Assembly: GCF_030817655.1 (NCBI RefSeq) | Contig: NZ_JAUSZM010000003.1 | Span: 3,906,001-3,970,000 of the forward strand | DNA: 64,000 bases | Source of the DNA: Streptomyces sp. V4I2 | Lineage (GTDB): Bacteria > Actinomycetota > Actinomycetes > Streptomycetales > Streptomycetaceae | Direction of reading: 5' to 3' | Part shown: positions 7,603-16,784 of the stretch, piece by piece | Numbering within the stretch: position 1 is the stretch's first letter | Layout: each line of letters opens with the position of its first letter | Position numbers and translations under genes: made by a program | The notes under the pieces: generated by a model | Databases searched by the model: none | The model's input: only the letters and a program-made list of their open reading frames with translations | Told to the model about the DNA's origin: nothing

Positions 7603-9832
7603 AGAAGTGGGTCAGCACGACCAGCGGGATCCTGGTGATGCCGAGCGTGCGCAGGCAGTGGTCGACGAGCGCCGGATCGGGCCCCGCGTCCACGATCACA
7701 CCCGTGCCCTCGCCCGCCGCGAGCACCGTCGCGTCGCCCTGCCCCACGTCGCACATCGCCATCCGCCATCCCGGTGGCGGCCAGCCCGTGATCACCCTGG
7801 TCAGCGGCGGCGGCTGCACGACCGCCAGCAGAGCCAGCAGCCCGCAGGCAGTGCACAACCAGGGATGTCCCAGCAGCCGCCGACCGACGAGCAGGACGAC
7901 CACGCTGACGAGAAGAAGCAGCGCCGCCCCGGCCCAGGTGTCCGGCCAGTCCACGCCCCCACCGGGCAGCGACGCCCCGGTACGCGCGATCTCAGCGATC
8001 CACTCGGCGGGCCAACTCGCGCACCACGCCAGCCCCTTCGCTACCGGCATCACCACGGGTGCCGTCGCAAGCGCCGCGAAGCCCAGCACCGTGGCCGGTG
8101 CCACGGCGAACTCCACAAGGAGGTTGCACGGCACCGCCACCAGACTCACCCGCGCCGACAGCACCGCGACGACCGGCGCGCACAAGGCCTGTGCGGCAGC
8201 CGCGGCCGCCAGCGCCTCGGCCAGTCGCGGCGGAACCCGGCGCCGTCGCAGCGCGAGGCTCCAGCGCGGCGCCAGCGTCAACAGGGCACCGGTCGCCAGG
8301 ACGGAGAGCAGGAAGCCGTAACTCCTGGCCAGCCACGGGTCGTACAGCACCAGCAGCAGAACGGCCGTCGCCAGCGCAGGGATCAGCGACCTTCGCCGCC
8401 CGGTCGCGAGCGCGAGCAGCGCGACGGCTCCACAGGCCGCGGCCCGCAGCACACTCGGGTCCGGCCGGCACACGACGACGAACGCAAGGGTGAGCACCCC
8501 GCCGAGCAGCGCGGTCGTCCGGAGCGAGATGCCCAGGCGGGGCGCGAGTCCGCGGCGTTCTGCGAGCTGGGCCAGCCCGGGCGGGCCGATGAGCAGGGCG
8601 AGGATGATCGTGAGGTTGCTCCCGGACACGGCCAGGGTGTGCGCGAGGTCGGTCTCCTTGAAGGCCTCGTCCAGTTCCGGAGTGATCCGTGCGGTGTCCC
8701 CGACGACCAGCCCGGGCAGCAGGGCCCGCGCGTCCGCCGACAGCCCGTCGGTGGCTTCCCGCAGCCCCGCGCGCAGCCGGCCCGCGAACCGCTGCGCCGC
8801 CGACGGCTCCTCCACCACCTCCGGCGTGGCCCGACCCCGCACCCGCAGCACGGCCGCGAACCGGTCGCCGCTCACTGCGGCGGGCGCCACCCGCGCGGTC
8901 ACCCGCAGCCGCGTGGACGGCAACACCCCTAGCCAGGGCGACCGGCCCGGCCCGTCCGGGGAAGCCTGCGCCCCCTCGCCATCGGGCCGCGATCCGGCCG
9001 ACGTGCTGTCGAGCGACTCCCCGGAGAGGCGCGACCCCGACGCCCCGACGACAGCTCGGCCGGAGCGCGAACCGACGTCGACGATCAGCAACACCGGCGT
9101 ACGTGTCGCCACCGGCGCCCCGCGCACCGCCTCCACGCGCCGCACCTCGGCGTTGATCAGTACGGAGACCGGCGCCGCGTGGTTCCCCCTGATCCGGGGC
9201 CGGGTGAGCCGCGGATCCGAGGTCACCTCGACCTCGGCGGTCACGGTCGCGTACTCCCGTGCCAACTCAGGCACCGGCCCCCGCCGCAGATCGGCCCCAT
9301 GAAGCCCGGCCGACACGGCGGCCGCCCCGACACACAACAGCACGGCGGCAGCGGAGGCCCGCGGCCAGGTGACGCGCACGGTCCGGACACGCGCCCACAA
9401 GGACACGAGGAGTACACCTGCCACGACGAGACACACCACCGCAAGGCCGGTGACCCACCGCGGTGAGGCGTCCAGCATCAGCGCGGCCGTCGCCCAGGCC
9501 GCGAGCGCGGGCGGCACGAGACGTAGATCCGTCGGTCCTTCCTGCCGGGGGTGGGGGTCACCGAGCGGTCTGCCGGAGGCCTCGTGAACGGCGAGGGGGG
9601 AGCTGGGGCCGGGATCGGGATCGGGATCGGGATCGGGGCCAGGGTCGGGGTCGGGGCTGGGGTCGAGATCGGAGCCTAGGCCGAGATCAGAGCCAGGATC
9701 GGGATTGGAGATAAGGCCGAGGTCGGAGCCAGGGCCGAGGTCGGCGCCAGAGCCGACGTCGGAGCCAGAGCCGACGTCGGAGCCAGGGCCGAGGGTGTCG
9801 TCCTCGGGCGGCTCATCGGGCGTGTGCTTCAT
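7574..9832 (-). CDS. comEC: ComEC/Rec2-type DNA channel protein, truncated by transposon insertion
   Basis: A 752-residue multi-pass membrane protein with the competence-channel domain (GLVVGDTARITPELDEAFK; HTLAVSGSNLTI). The start of the metallo-beta-lactamase-like domain (MCDVGQGDATVLAAG, VIVDAGPDP) is still present. The protein then ends LTHF plus ten foreign residues, at the point where the family has the HxHxDH metal motif, so the hydrolase domain is lost. The N-terminus is odd: about 65 residues of repeated Gly/Pro-Ser-Asp units, encoded by near-tandem repeats at about 9599-9795. It starts inside the comEA stop (ATGA). The channel part may still be made, but full function is unlikely. 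Confidence 0.85.
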   Translation of the reverse strand: MKHTPDEPPEDDTLGPGSDVGSGSDVGSGADLGPGSDLGLISNPDPGSDLGLGSDLDPSPDPDPGPDPDPDPDPGPSSPLAVHEASGRPLGDPHPRQEGPTDLRLVPPALAAWATAALMLDASPRWVTGLAVVCLVVAGVLLVSLWARVRTVRVTWPRASAAAVLLCVGAAAVSAGLHGADLRRGPVPELAREYATVTAEVEVTSDPRLTRPRIRGNHAAPVSVLINAEVRRVEAVRGAPVATRTPVLLIVDVGSRSGRAVVGASGSRLSGESLDSTSAGSRPDGEGAQASPDGPGRSPWLGVLPSTRLRVTARVAPAAVSGDRFAAVLRVRGRATPEVVEEPSAAQRFAGRLRAGLREATDGLSADARALLPGLVVGDTARITPELDEAFKETDLAHTLAVSGSNLTIILALLIGPPGLAQLAERRGLAPRLGISLRTTALLGGVLTLAFVVVCRPDPSVLRAAACGAVALLALATGRRRSLIPALATAVLLLVLYDPWLARSYGFLLSVLATGALLTLAPRWSLALRRRRVPPRLAEALAAAAAAQALCAPVVAVLSARVSLVAVPCNLLVEFAVAPATVLGFAALATAPVVMPVAKGLAWCASWPAEWIAEIARTGASLPGGGVDWPDTWAGAALLLLVSVVVLLVGRRLLGHPWLCTACGLLALLAVVQPPPLTRVITGWPPPGWRMAMCDVGQGDATVLAAGEGTGVIVDAGPDPALVDHCLRTLGITRIPLVVLTHFFFPLFKSVS

Positions 9833-11451
9833 GGCCGTACGAGATTCCGCAGGTCGGCGAAGCGGCGGTCGCCGATGCCGTTGACCTCACGCAGTTCGTC
9901 CACGGAGCGGAAGCCGCCGTGCTGGGAGCGGTAGTCGACGATGTGCTGCGCCAGCACGGGGCCGACGCCCGGCAGCGTGTCAAGCTGGTCGACGGTGGCC
10001 GTGTTGAGGGAGACAGGAGCAGCCGGTGCCGCTCCCGCCACCGAGCCGGCCGGGCCGCCGCCCAGGCCCGTGCCCCCCGTACTGACCGAGCCCGGCACCG
10101 TGGCGCCGGCAGGGCCGCCGACGATCACCTGTTCTCCGTCCACGAGGAACCGGGCGCGGTTGAGACCGTCAGTGTTCGTACCGGGCCGCACCCCACCGGC
10201 CGCGCGCAACGCGTCGGCGACCCGCGAACCGGCGGGCAGGCGATGGATTCCCGGCTCACGAACCTTGCCGCTGACGTCCACGACGATCTCGACCCCGGCC
10301 GTCCCCACGGCGTTCGGCGCCCCGGCCGAGGCAGCCGGTGGCTCCGCAGGCTCGCCGCTCTGCTGTCCCTCCTCGTACGGAGCGGCCGCGCGCACCACCT
10401 CGGGCGCTCGAACGGCCTCGGTGCGGCCCGCCCAGAAGTGCTGCACGGCGAAAACCGCGGCGACGACGAGCACCACGGAGAGCGCGAGGACGCTCCGCCG
10501 CTCCAGTCCACACCTCGTTTGCACCCACAGAGGCATCCGCTCCCGCAGAGCAAGCCCGGCCCACCCCCGCCGCCGCCCGACCGAACCGAGTCCCACCTCG
10601 AGGCCCGTCACGCCGGTCCTGACTGTCTCCCCCGACCCAACCAGCCCCTCCGACCCAGCCGATCCGACCGACCCGACGAACTCGGCCCTCTCAGCCGACC
10701 CGACCCCGACCGGCCCGACTGACGCAGCAATCCCGACCAGCCCGTCCGACCCGACCGACCCGACCGACCCGACCGACCCAAGAGACTCGCCCCTCCGAGC
10801 CGACCCGCCCCCGACCAGCCCCTCCGACCCAGCCGACCCGACCGACTCGCCGCTCCCAGCCGACCCGACCCCGACTGATCCAACTGATCCAACTGCCCCG
10901 ACTGACCCAGCAACCCCGACCAGCCCCATCGGCCCAACCGGCCGGACCGACCCAACCGGCCGGACCGACCCACCCAGCCCACCGGTCAAGCCAACGTCCG
11001 CATCCTCCGCGCCCCCGGAACCCGCGGACCCCAGGCGGTCCGGCTCAGCCTTGACTCCCACAGCCGTAACAACACGCGATGCCACACGACCGCCGAGGCC
11101 CTCACCGTCAACCCGACCGACAACCACACCGGCACCCGACGCATCCGGGCTCGCCCCCACACGCCCGTCGCCGCCCTCCGCAGTCCCCGCTCGCCCGTCG
11201 CCGCCCTCCGAAGCCCGCGCTCCCCCGCCCGGCGGCCCCTTCCCCGACTCCCGCCACTCTCCCGCGCGTTCGGCGAACAACGCCTCCGCCCGTCGCCGGA
11301 GTTCGTCCGCGGAGGCGTGCCGGGCACGGCCATGGGTGGGGCGCCGGCGATGGCGGGTGCGCCCGTCGGAGGCGGGGCCGCGGCCCGGGCCACTGGTTGC
11401 GTTCGCTGTGTGTGAGCGTGATCGAAGTGCCATGCGCCGAGGATCGGTCAC
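9829..11451 (-). CDS. comEA: ComEA-like helix-hairpin-helix DNA-binding protein with expanded Gly/Ser/Val-rich N-terminus
   Basis: A 540-residue protein whose C-terminus carries the ComEA signature: an SLBB-type segment (IVVDVSGKVREPGIHRLPAG), then the helix-hairpin-helix domain with LNTATVDQLDTLPGVGP and a second hairpin in VNGIGDRRF. A single membrane helix lies near residues 318-338, placing the DNA-binding part outside the membrane. Unusually, residues of about 140-300 are a low-complexity run of GSVG/GSAG units. The GTG at 11451 is the longest start; the ATG at 11433 is an alternative. It is coupled to comEC by a 4-base overlap. Confidence 0.85.
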   Translation of the reverse strand: MTDPRRMALRSRSHTANATSGPGRGPASDGRTRHRRRPTHGRARHASADELRRRAEALFAERAGEWRESGKGPPGGGARASEGGDGRAGTAEGGDGRVGASPDASGAGVVVGRVDGEGLGGRVASRVVTAVGVKAEPDRLGSAGSGGAEDADVGLTGGLGGSVRPVGSVRPVGPMGLVGVAGSVGAVGSVGSVGVGSAGSGESVGSAGSEGLVGGGSARRGESLGSVGSVGSVGSDGLVGIAASVGPVGVGSAERAEFVGSVGSAGSEGLVGSGETVRTGVTGLEVGLGSVGRRRGWAGLALRERMPLWVQTRCGLERRSVLALSVVLVVAAVFAVQHFWAGRTEAVRAPEVVRAAAPYEEGQQSGEPAEPPAASAGAPNAVGTAGVEIVVDVSGKVREPGIHRLPAGSRVADALRAAGGVRPGTNTDGLNRARFLVDGEQVIVGGPAGATVPGSVSTGGTGLGGGPAGSVAGAAPAAPVSLNTATVDQLDTLPGVGPVLAQHIVDYRSQHGGFRSVDELREVNGIGDRRFADLRNLVRP

Positions 11452-11562
11452 CTCGACACTTCCGCGATGATCTTGGTCAATTCCCGGGGATTACCGCCGG
11501 GTTGTGGATAACTCCGTCACCCACACGAGCGCGGACGCCCAAACACGCCCAACACCCACGCA

Positions 11563-11597
11563 CACCCCGCACCCCGCACCCCGCACCCCGCACCCCG
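11563..11597. repeat. Five tandem copies of the heptamer CACCCCG
   Basis: A perfect 7-base unit is repeated five times in the 185-base gap between degV and comEA. Slippage-prone simple repeat; no function is visible. Confidence 0.85.
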
Positions 11598-11636
11598 CCA
11601 GTCGTCCACCCCGCACACACGCCTCCCCCGCCAACC

Positions 11637-12482
11637 TCAACGCGGCGAGACCACAACCCCCAACAACCCAGGCCCCGTATGCGCCCCGATCACCGCCCCG
11701 ACCTCGCTCACATGCAGATCGGCCAGCCCCGACACCCGCACCCGCAGCCGGTCCGCCAGGGCCGACGCCCGCTCGGGGGCGGCAAGATGGTGCACGGCGA
11801 TGTCGACCTGCGCGCTGCCCGCCCGGTCGACCGCGATCTCCTCGAGGCGGGCGATGGCCTTCGACGCCGTCCGCACCTTCTCCAGGGGCTCGATCCGGCC
11901 GCCCTGGAGCTGCAGCAACGGCTTCACCGCGAGCGCGGAACCGAAGAGGGCCTGCGCGGCGCCGATCCGGCCGCCGCGGCGCAGATAGTCGAGGGTGTCG
12001 ACGTAGAAGTAGGCGGAGGTGCCCGCGGCCCGCTTCTCCGCGGCCGTCACGGCCTCGTCCACGGTGCCGCCCGTCTCCGCGACCTCCGCCGCCGCGAGGG
12101 CGCAGAACCCCAGGGCCATGGCGACCATCCCGGTGTCCACCACCCGCACCGGAACCGGTGCATCGCGCGCCGCCACGACCGCCGCGTCATGGGTGCCGGA
12201 GAGTTCGGCGGACAGATGAAGGGAGACGATGCCCGTGGCACCGGCCTCGGCGACCTTGCGGTAGGTCTCCGCGAACACCTGGGGGCTGGGCCGCGAGGTG
12301 GTGACGGAACGTCGCTTCTGCAACGCCTGAGCCAGCGAACGGGTCGAGATCTCGGTGCCCTCTTCGAGCGCCCGGTCGCCGAGGACCACGGTCAGCGGCA
12401 CCGCGGTGATGCCGTGACGCTCCATCGTCCGCGGCGGCAGGTAGGCCGTTGAATCGGTGACGATCGCGACATGGCGGGACAT
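11637..12482 (-). CDS. DegV family fatty-acid-binding protein
   Basis: A 281-residue DegV-fold protein, the family's usual length. The N-terminus has the hallmark VTDSTAYL, followed by TSRPSPQVF, the fatty-acid-contact motif SAELSGTHDAA and the YLRRGGRIG motif near residue 170. DegV proteins (FakB-type) bind a fatty acid and present it to a kinase partner; the native ligand here is unknown. It sits between comEA and a membrane coiled-coil gene, all on the minus strand, an order common in Streptomyces. Confidence 0.9.
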   Translation of the reverse strand: MSRHVAIVTDSTAYLPPRTMERHGITAVPLTVVLGDRALEEGTEISTRSLAQALQKRRSVTTSRPSPQVFAETYRKVAEAGATGIVSLHLSAELSGTHDAAVVAARDAPVPVRVVDTGMVAMALGFCALAAAEVAETGGTVDEAVTAAEKRAAGTSAYFYVDTLDYLRRGGRIGAAQALFGSALAVKPLLQLQGGRIEPLEKVRTASKAIARLEEIAVDRAGSAQVDIAVHHLAAPERASALADRLRVRVSGLADLHVSEVGAVIGAHTGPGLLGVVVSPR

Positions 12483-12553
12483 GAGCTGGAGGTTACCTGG
12501 CGTAGCGCCCCGGCGGCAGCCCGACCCCTCTCACCTGGGCGGCCGTGTCCGGA

Positions 12554-13297
12554 TCAAGTCGTGCTCTCTGGGCGGGTCTTCTTCTGCCAGGGATAGGTGG
12601 GGCGCGGGCTCGGCGGGGTGATGGCGGGCCGCGTGGGTTCCTCGGCGGTGCGTGCCTTGGGCGTCTGAGGCCAGGTCTGCCGGGCCGTGCCCGTGTCGGG
12701 GGCGGCCGGGGCCTCCGGCCACGGGGGCGGGGGTGTGGCGGAGGCGGGTTCCGCTGTCGTCCAGTGCCGCAGGGCGCCGGCCTCGACGTCGATCTGCGTG
12801 CTGAGCGAGTCCAGGTCGTCGTCGGCGAAGCGGCGGGCGCGGTCGCGGGCCGCCCAGCGCAGCGAGTCCGCCGACTGGGTGATCCGCTCGGTTCGCTCGC
12901 GCAGGCCGGGCAGCCGCTCGCCGAGCGTCGACTTGTCGGGCTCGGACTCCAGGCGCCGGAGCTCGGCGTCCAGTTCGTGCCCGTGCGCGCTGAGCCGCTC
13001 GAAGAGGCCGATGGACTCCTTGAGGGACTCGTCCTCGGCCACGCCCGCGTGCAGGGCCTCCTGGGTGGCGCGCATCGACGTGCGCAGCTTGAGCCGCAAC
13101 TGGGCGATCTCGCCCGCCGGGCCAGGCTGGGCGAAGGACTTGGCGCGCAGGGTGTGGTCCTCGACCGTACGACGGGCCTGGGTGATGGTGCGGTCCACTC
13201 CGCGCTTGGCGGCGCCGACCACCTTCACGGTGGCGTAGGCGCCGAGCACCACAAAGAGCACGAAAAGCAGGGCGACAACTGCGATCACTGCTTCCAC
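12554..13297 (-). CDS. Membrane-anchored coiled-coil protein of unknown function
   Basis: A 247-residue protein with an N-terminal hydrophobic helix (about residues 3-25, VIAVVALLFVLFVVLGAY). A long charged helical region (about 50-165) rich in Arg/Glu/Leu follows, likely coiled coil. The last 75 residues are Pro/Thr/Ala-rich and disordered. I do not recognise a named domain. It lies between leuS and degV on the same strand. An anchored cytoplasmic coiled coil suggests a structural or scaffold role, but nothing in the sequence fixes one. Confidence 0.8.
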   Translation of the reverse strand: MEAVIAVVALLFVLFVVLGAYATVKVVGAAKRGVDRTITQARRTVEDHTLRAKSFAQPGPAGEIAQLRLKLRTSMRATQEALHAGVAEDESLKESIGLFERLSAHGHELDAELRRLESEPDKSTLGERLPGLRERTERITQSADSLRWAARDRARRFADDDLDSLSTQIDVEAGALRHWTTAEPASATPPPPWPEAPAAPDTGTARQTWPQTPKARTAEEPTRPAITPPSPRPTYPWQKKTRPESTT

Positions 13298-13350
13298 CAG
13301 CTCCTCCTCCGACCGTCGGCACGCTCCGCGCCGCTCTTCAACGGTAAACG

Positions 13351-13397
13351 CTACGGGCAGGCCCTGAGTTCCAGAAGAACCCCGAACCTGCCCGTAG
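13351..13397 (-). terminator. Long inverted repeat downstream of leuS
   Basis: CTACGGGCAGG at 13351-13361 pairs with CCTGCCCGTAG at 13387-13397, with a 25-base loop. It lies just past the leuS stop, where a terminator is expected; there is no strong T-run. Confidence 0.5.
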
Positions 13398-13433
13398 GGG
13401 ACTACCCCGAGCTGCGGCCGGACGCCGCCGTAC

Positions 13434-16322
13434 CTACGCCGGAACGATGTTCACCAGCTTCGGCGCCCGCACGATCACCTTGCGGATTCCCGCGCCGTCC
13501 AGTGCCGCCACGACCTTCTCGTCGGCCAGCGCGACCTTCTCCAGCTCGTCGTCGGAGATGGACGGGGAGACCTCCAGCCGCGCCTTGACCTTGCCCTTGA
13601 TCTGCACGACGCAGGTCACGCTCTCGTCCACGACGTAGGCCGGGTCGGCGACCGGGAAGTCCTGGTGGACGACCGAGTCGGTGTGGCCCAGCCTGCGCCA
13701 CAGCTCCTCGGCGATGTGCGGGGCCAGCGGCGCGACCAGCAGCACCAGAGGCTCGGCGACCGACCTCGGCACCGCGCCGCCCGCCTTGGTCAGGTGGTTG
13801 TTCAGCTCGGTGACCTTGGCGATGGCGGTGTTGAACCGCATGCCCTCCAGGTCCTGGCGCACCCCGTCGATCGCCTTGTGCAGGGCACGCAGTGTGCCCT
13901 CGTCGGGCTCCGTGTCGGCCACCGACAGAGCGCCGGTCGTCTCGTCCACGACGTTGCGCCACAGTCGCTGCAGCAGCCTGAACTGACCCACCACCGCGCG
14001 CGTGTCCCACGGCCGGGACACGTCCAGCGGGCCCATCGCCATCTCGTACAGGCGCAGGGTGTCGGCGCCGTACTCGTCGCAGATCTCGTCCGGAGTGACC
14101 GCGTTCTTCAGGGACTTGCCCATCTTGCCCAGCAGTCGGGAGACTTTCTCGCCCTGGTAGTAGTACGCGCCGTCGCGCTCCTCCACCTCGGCGGCCGGCA
14201 CCGCGATGCCACGGCTGTCACGGTAGACGTAGGCCTGGATCATGCCCTGGTTGAACAGCTTGTGGAACGGCTCCGCCGAGGAGACGTGCCCCAGGTCGTG
14301 CAGGACCTTGGACCAGAAGCGGGCGTACAGCAGGTGCAGTACGGCGTGCTCAGCCCCGCCGACGTACAGGTCGACGCCGCCGTGCGGCTGACCTTCGCGC
14401 GGGCCCATCCAGTACTGCTCGATCTCCGGGTCGACCAGCTTCCGGTCGTTGTGCGGGTCCAGGTAGCGCAGCTCGTACCAGCAGGAACCGGCCCAGTTGG
14501 GCATGGTGTTGGTCTCGCGGCGGTACGGGCGGGGGCCGCGTCCGTCGCCCAGGTCCAGGGTGACGTTGACCCAGTCCTGGTTGCGCGACAGGGGGGTCTC
14601 GGGCACGGTGTCGGCGTCGTCCGGGTCGAAGGTGCGCGGCGAGTAGTCCTCGACCTCCGGCAGTTCCAGCGGCAGCATCGACTCGGGCAGGGCGTGGGCG
14701 ATGCCGTCCTCGTCGTAGACGATCGGGAAGGGCTCGCCCCAGTAGCGCTGCCGGCTGAACAGCCAGTCCCGCAGCCGGAAGTTGACCGTGCCCTCGCCGA
14801 TGCCCTTGCGTGCCATCCACTCGGTGATGCGTGCCTTGGCGTCGGCGACACCCAGGCCGTCCAGCGAGATGTCGTCGTTGGAGGAGTTGATGATCTTCGC
14901 GTCGTACGACGCGAAGGCGTCCTCCCAGGTCGAGGTGTCGGTGCCGCGGCCGTCGGTCGGCTCGACGATGCAGTGGATCGGCAGCTCGAAGGCGCGCGCG
15001 AACTCGAAGTCGCGCTGGTCGCCCGCCGGGACGGCCATGATCGCGCCGGTGCCGTAGCCCATCAGCACGTAGTCGGCGATGAAGACCGGGATCTGCTCGC
15101 CGTTGACCGGGTTGGTCGCGTACGCGCCGATGAAGACACCGGTCTTGTCCTTGGCCTCGGCCTGCCGTTCCACGTCGGACTTGGAGGCGGCCTGCGCGCG
15201 GTACGCGGCGACGGCCTCCCCGGGGGTGGCGTGACCGCCGGTCCACACGTCGTGGGTGCCCTCGGGCCAGGCGGCCGGGGTGAACTTCTCGACCAGGGGG
15301 TGCTCGGGGGCCAGCACCATGTAGGTCGCGCCGAACAGGGTGTCGGGGCGGGTGGTGAAAACCGTGATGCGCTCGCCGTCGATCGGGAAGTCGACGCGGG
15401 CGCCCTCGGAGCGGCCGATCCAGTTGCGCTGCTGCAGCTTGATGGCCTCGGGCCAGTCCAGCGCGTCCAGGTCGTCCAGCAGCCGGTCGGCGTAGGCGGT
15501 GATGCGCATGTTCCACTGGCGCAGCTTGGCCTTGAAGACGGGGAAGTTGCCGCGCTCGGAGCGGCCGTCGGCGGTGACCTCCTCGTTGGCCAGCACGGTG
15601 CCCAGGCCGGGGCACCAGTTGACCGGCGCGTCGGAGGCGTACGCCAGGCGGAACTCGCCCAGGACGTCGGCGCGCTCGGCGGCGCTCAGCTCGTGCCACG
15701 CGCGCGTGTGCCCCGGTACGGCGCGCTCACCGGTCTCGAACTGGGCGATCAGCTCGACGATGGGGCGGGCCTTGTCGGCCTCGTCGTCGTACCAGGAGTT
15801 GAAGATCTGCAGGAAGATCCACTGGGTCCACTTGTAGTAGTCCGGGTCGATCGTTGCGAACGACCGGCGGTTGTCGTGGCCCAGGCCCAGCTGGCGCAGC
15901 TGGACCTTCATGTTCTCGATGTTGGCCTCGGTGGACACCCGCGGGTGCGTGCCGGTCTGCACGGCGTACTGCTCGGCGGGCAGGCCGAAGGCGTCGAAGC
16001 CCAGCGTGTGCAGGACGTTGTGGCCGGTCATGCGCTGGAACCGGGCATAGACGTCGGTGGCGATGTAGCCCAGGGGGTGGCCGACATGCAGGCCCGCACC
16101 GGAGGGGTACGGGAACATGTCCATGATGAACTTCTTGGGCTTGGCGCTCAGCTCCGGATCACCGGCCAGGTCACCGCTCGGGTTCGGCGCCGCGTAGGTG
16201 CCCTCGGCGTCCCAGAAGTCCTGCCAGCGTGCCTCGATGTCGGCCGCCATGGCGGCCGTGTAGCGGTGCGGCGCTGCCTCCGCCGACACGGCAGCGGCGG
16301 CAGCGGGGTTCGTCTCGCTCAT
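13434..16322 (-). CDS. leuS: Leucyl-tRNA synthetase
   Basis: A 962-residue class I synthetase that charges tRNA-Leu in the cytoplasm. The HIGH box appears as HVGHPLGY near residue 75 and the KMSKS loop as KMGKS before LKNAVTPDE. The large CP1 editing insertion (TTRPDTLFGATYMVLAPEHP) and the C-terminal anticodon-binding region are present. The ATG at 16322 is chosen because MSETNPAAAAA is the typical Streptomyces N-terminus and a GAGG precedes it. The longer frame to 16517 reads through the attenuator. Expression is probably controlled by the leader described at 16378-16488. Confidence 0.95.
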   Translation of the reverse strand: MSETNPAAAAAVSAEAAPHRYTAAMAADIEARWQDFWDAEGTYAAPNPSGDLAGDPELSAKPKKFIMDMFPYPSGAGLHVGHPLGYIATDVYARFQRMTGHNVLHTLGFDAFGLPAEQYAVQTGTHPRVSTEANIENMKVQLRQLGLGHDNRRSFATIDPDYYKWTQWIFLQIFNSWYDDEADKARPIVELIAQFETGERAVPGHTRAWHELSAAERADVLGEFRLAYASDAPVNWCPGLGTVLANEEVTADGRSERGNFPVFKAKLRQWNMRITAYADRLLDDLDALDWPEAIKLQQRNWIGRSEGARVDFPIDGERITVFTTRPDTLFGATYMVLAPEHPLVEKFTPAAWPEGTHDVWTGGHATPGEAVAAYRAQAASKSDVERQAEAKDKTGVFIGAYATNPVNGEQIPVFIADYVLMGYGTGAIMAVPAGDQRDFEFARAFELPIHCIVEPTDGRGTDTSTWEDAFASYDAKIINSSNDDISLDGLGVADAKARITEWMARKGIGEGTVNFRLRDWLFSRQRYWGEPFPIVYDEDGIAHALPESMLPLELPEVEDYSPRTFDPDDADTVPETPLSRNQDWVNVTLDLGDGRGPRPYRRETNTMPNWAGSCWYELRYLDPHNDRKLVDPEIEQYWMGPREGQPHGGVDLYVGGAEHAVLHLLYARFWSKVLHDLGHVSSAEPFHKLFNQGMIQAYVYRDSRGIAVPAAEVEERDGAYYYQGEKVSRLLGKMGKSLKNAVTPDEICDEYGADTLRLYEMAMGPLDVSRPWDTRAVVGQFRLLQRLWRNVVDETTGALSVADTEPDEGTLRALHKAIDGVRQDLEGMRFNTAIAKVTELNNHLTKAGGAVPRSVAEPLVLLVAPLAPHIAEELWRRLGHTDSVVHQDFPVADPAYVVDESVTCVVQIKGKVKARLEVSPSISDDELEKVALADEKVVAALDGAGIRKVIVRAPKLVNIVPA

Positions 16323-16377
16323 GATCCTCAAAGCTCCATCGATCGTCTCTGCCAGCGGCTGTGACATCCGGGAAACG

Positions 16378-16402
16378 AAAAATCCCCTCGCACAGGAGGG
16401 GA
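16378..16402 (-). terminator. Attenuator terminator upstream of leuS
   Basis: On the minus strand TCCCCTC and GAGGGGA form a 7-bp stem with a 6-base loop, directly followed by a run of Ts. It stands between the leucine leader peptide and leuS and is the expected terminator of a transcription attenuator. Confidence 0.8.
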
Positions 16403-16415
16403 CGCCGCGCCGATT

Positions 16416-16443
16416 CCGACCATCCGATTCGTCCGGTGGTCGG
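16416..16443 (-). promoter_or_regulatory. Pause/antiterminator hairpin of the leuS leader
   Basis: CCGACCA pairs with TGGTCGG across a 14-base loop. It lies immediately after the leader-peptide stop and before the terminator hairpin, the usual place for the pause or antiterminator structure. The alternative pairing was not computed. Confidence 0.6.
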
Positions 16444-16449
16444 GAGTGA

Positions 16450-16488
16450 TCAGCGCGGCTCGCTAAGCAGAAGGCGTACGGCACGCAT
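16450..16488 (-). CDS. Leucine-rich leader peptide of the leuS attenuator (MRAVRLLLSEPR)
   Basis: A 12-codon open frame begins with ATG at 16488 and ends with TGA at 16450. It contains three consecutive leucine codons (CTT CTG CTT). A hairpin and then a T-run terminator follow before leuS. This is the classical attenuation layout: ribosome stalling on Leu codons under low charged tRNA-Leu would favour read-through into leuS. Attenuators for trp, ilv and leu genes are established in actinobacteria. No Shine-Dalgarno is evident, so it may be leaderless. Confidence 0.75.
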   Translation of the reverse strand: MRAVRLLLSEPR

Positions 16489-16631
16489 GGCGTTAGGGTA
16501 CCGCAGCCGTTGAGCACGATGCGACGCGCTTACGTATGCCCTCTTGGCACCGGGTGCCGTCCTCCCAGACCCCTACACCAGACCCCGTCCAGCACACTGA
16601 TGACACCCGCCACCACTGAACCAACACCAAA

Positions 16632-16649
16632 GGTTACTTCGCGTAACAA
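16632..16649. promoter_or_regulatory. GTTAC-N5-GTAAC inverted repeat in the leuS/cytochrome divergent gap
   Basis: A GTTAC/GTAAC pair with a 5-base spacer lies in the AT-richer divergent gap. The unit TAACAAC recurs near 16690 and 16800. It could be a transcription-factor site; there is no direct evidence. Confidence 0.3.
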
Positions 16650-16784
16650 CCCCTAAGGGACATCACAACGACGACCTTGTCGTTTGGTAACAACGCAATA
16701 ACTCAAACCTCGTACCCATCGGTATGGAGCCACTTAGAGTGCGGCAGCGGGACCGCTTTCCCGAAACTGCTCGGAGTTGCCCCC

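Noticed and set aside
10600..10990. Dense GACCGACCC-type repeats taken for a noncoding satellite
   Set aside because: They keep the comEA frame open and encode its GSVG-rich segment.
13665..16364. Plus-strand 899-codon frame
   Set aside because: Antisense of leuS, with the low-complexity Val/Gly/Arg composition typical of antisense frames at high GC.
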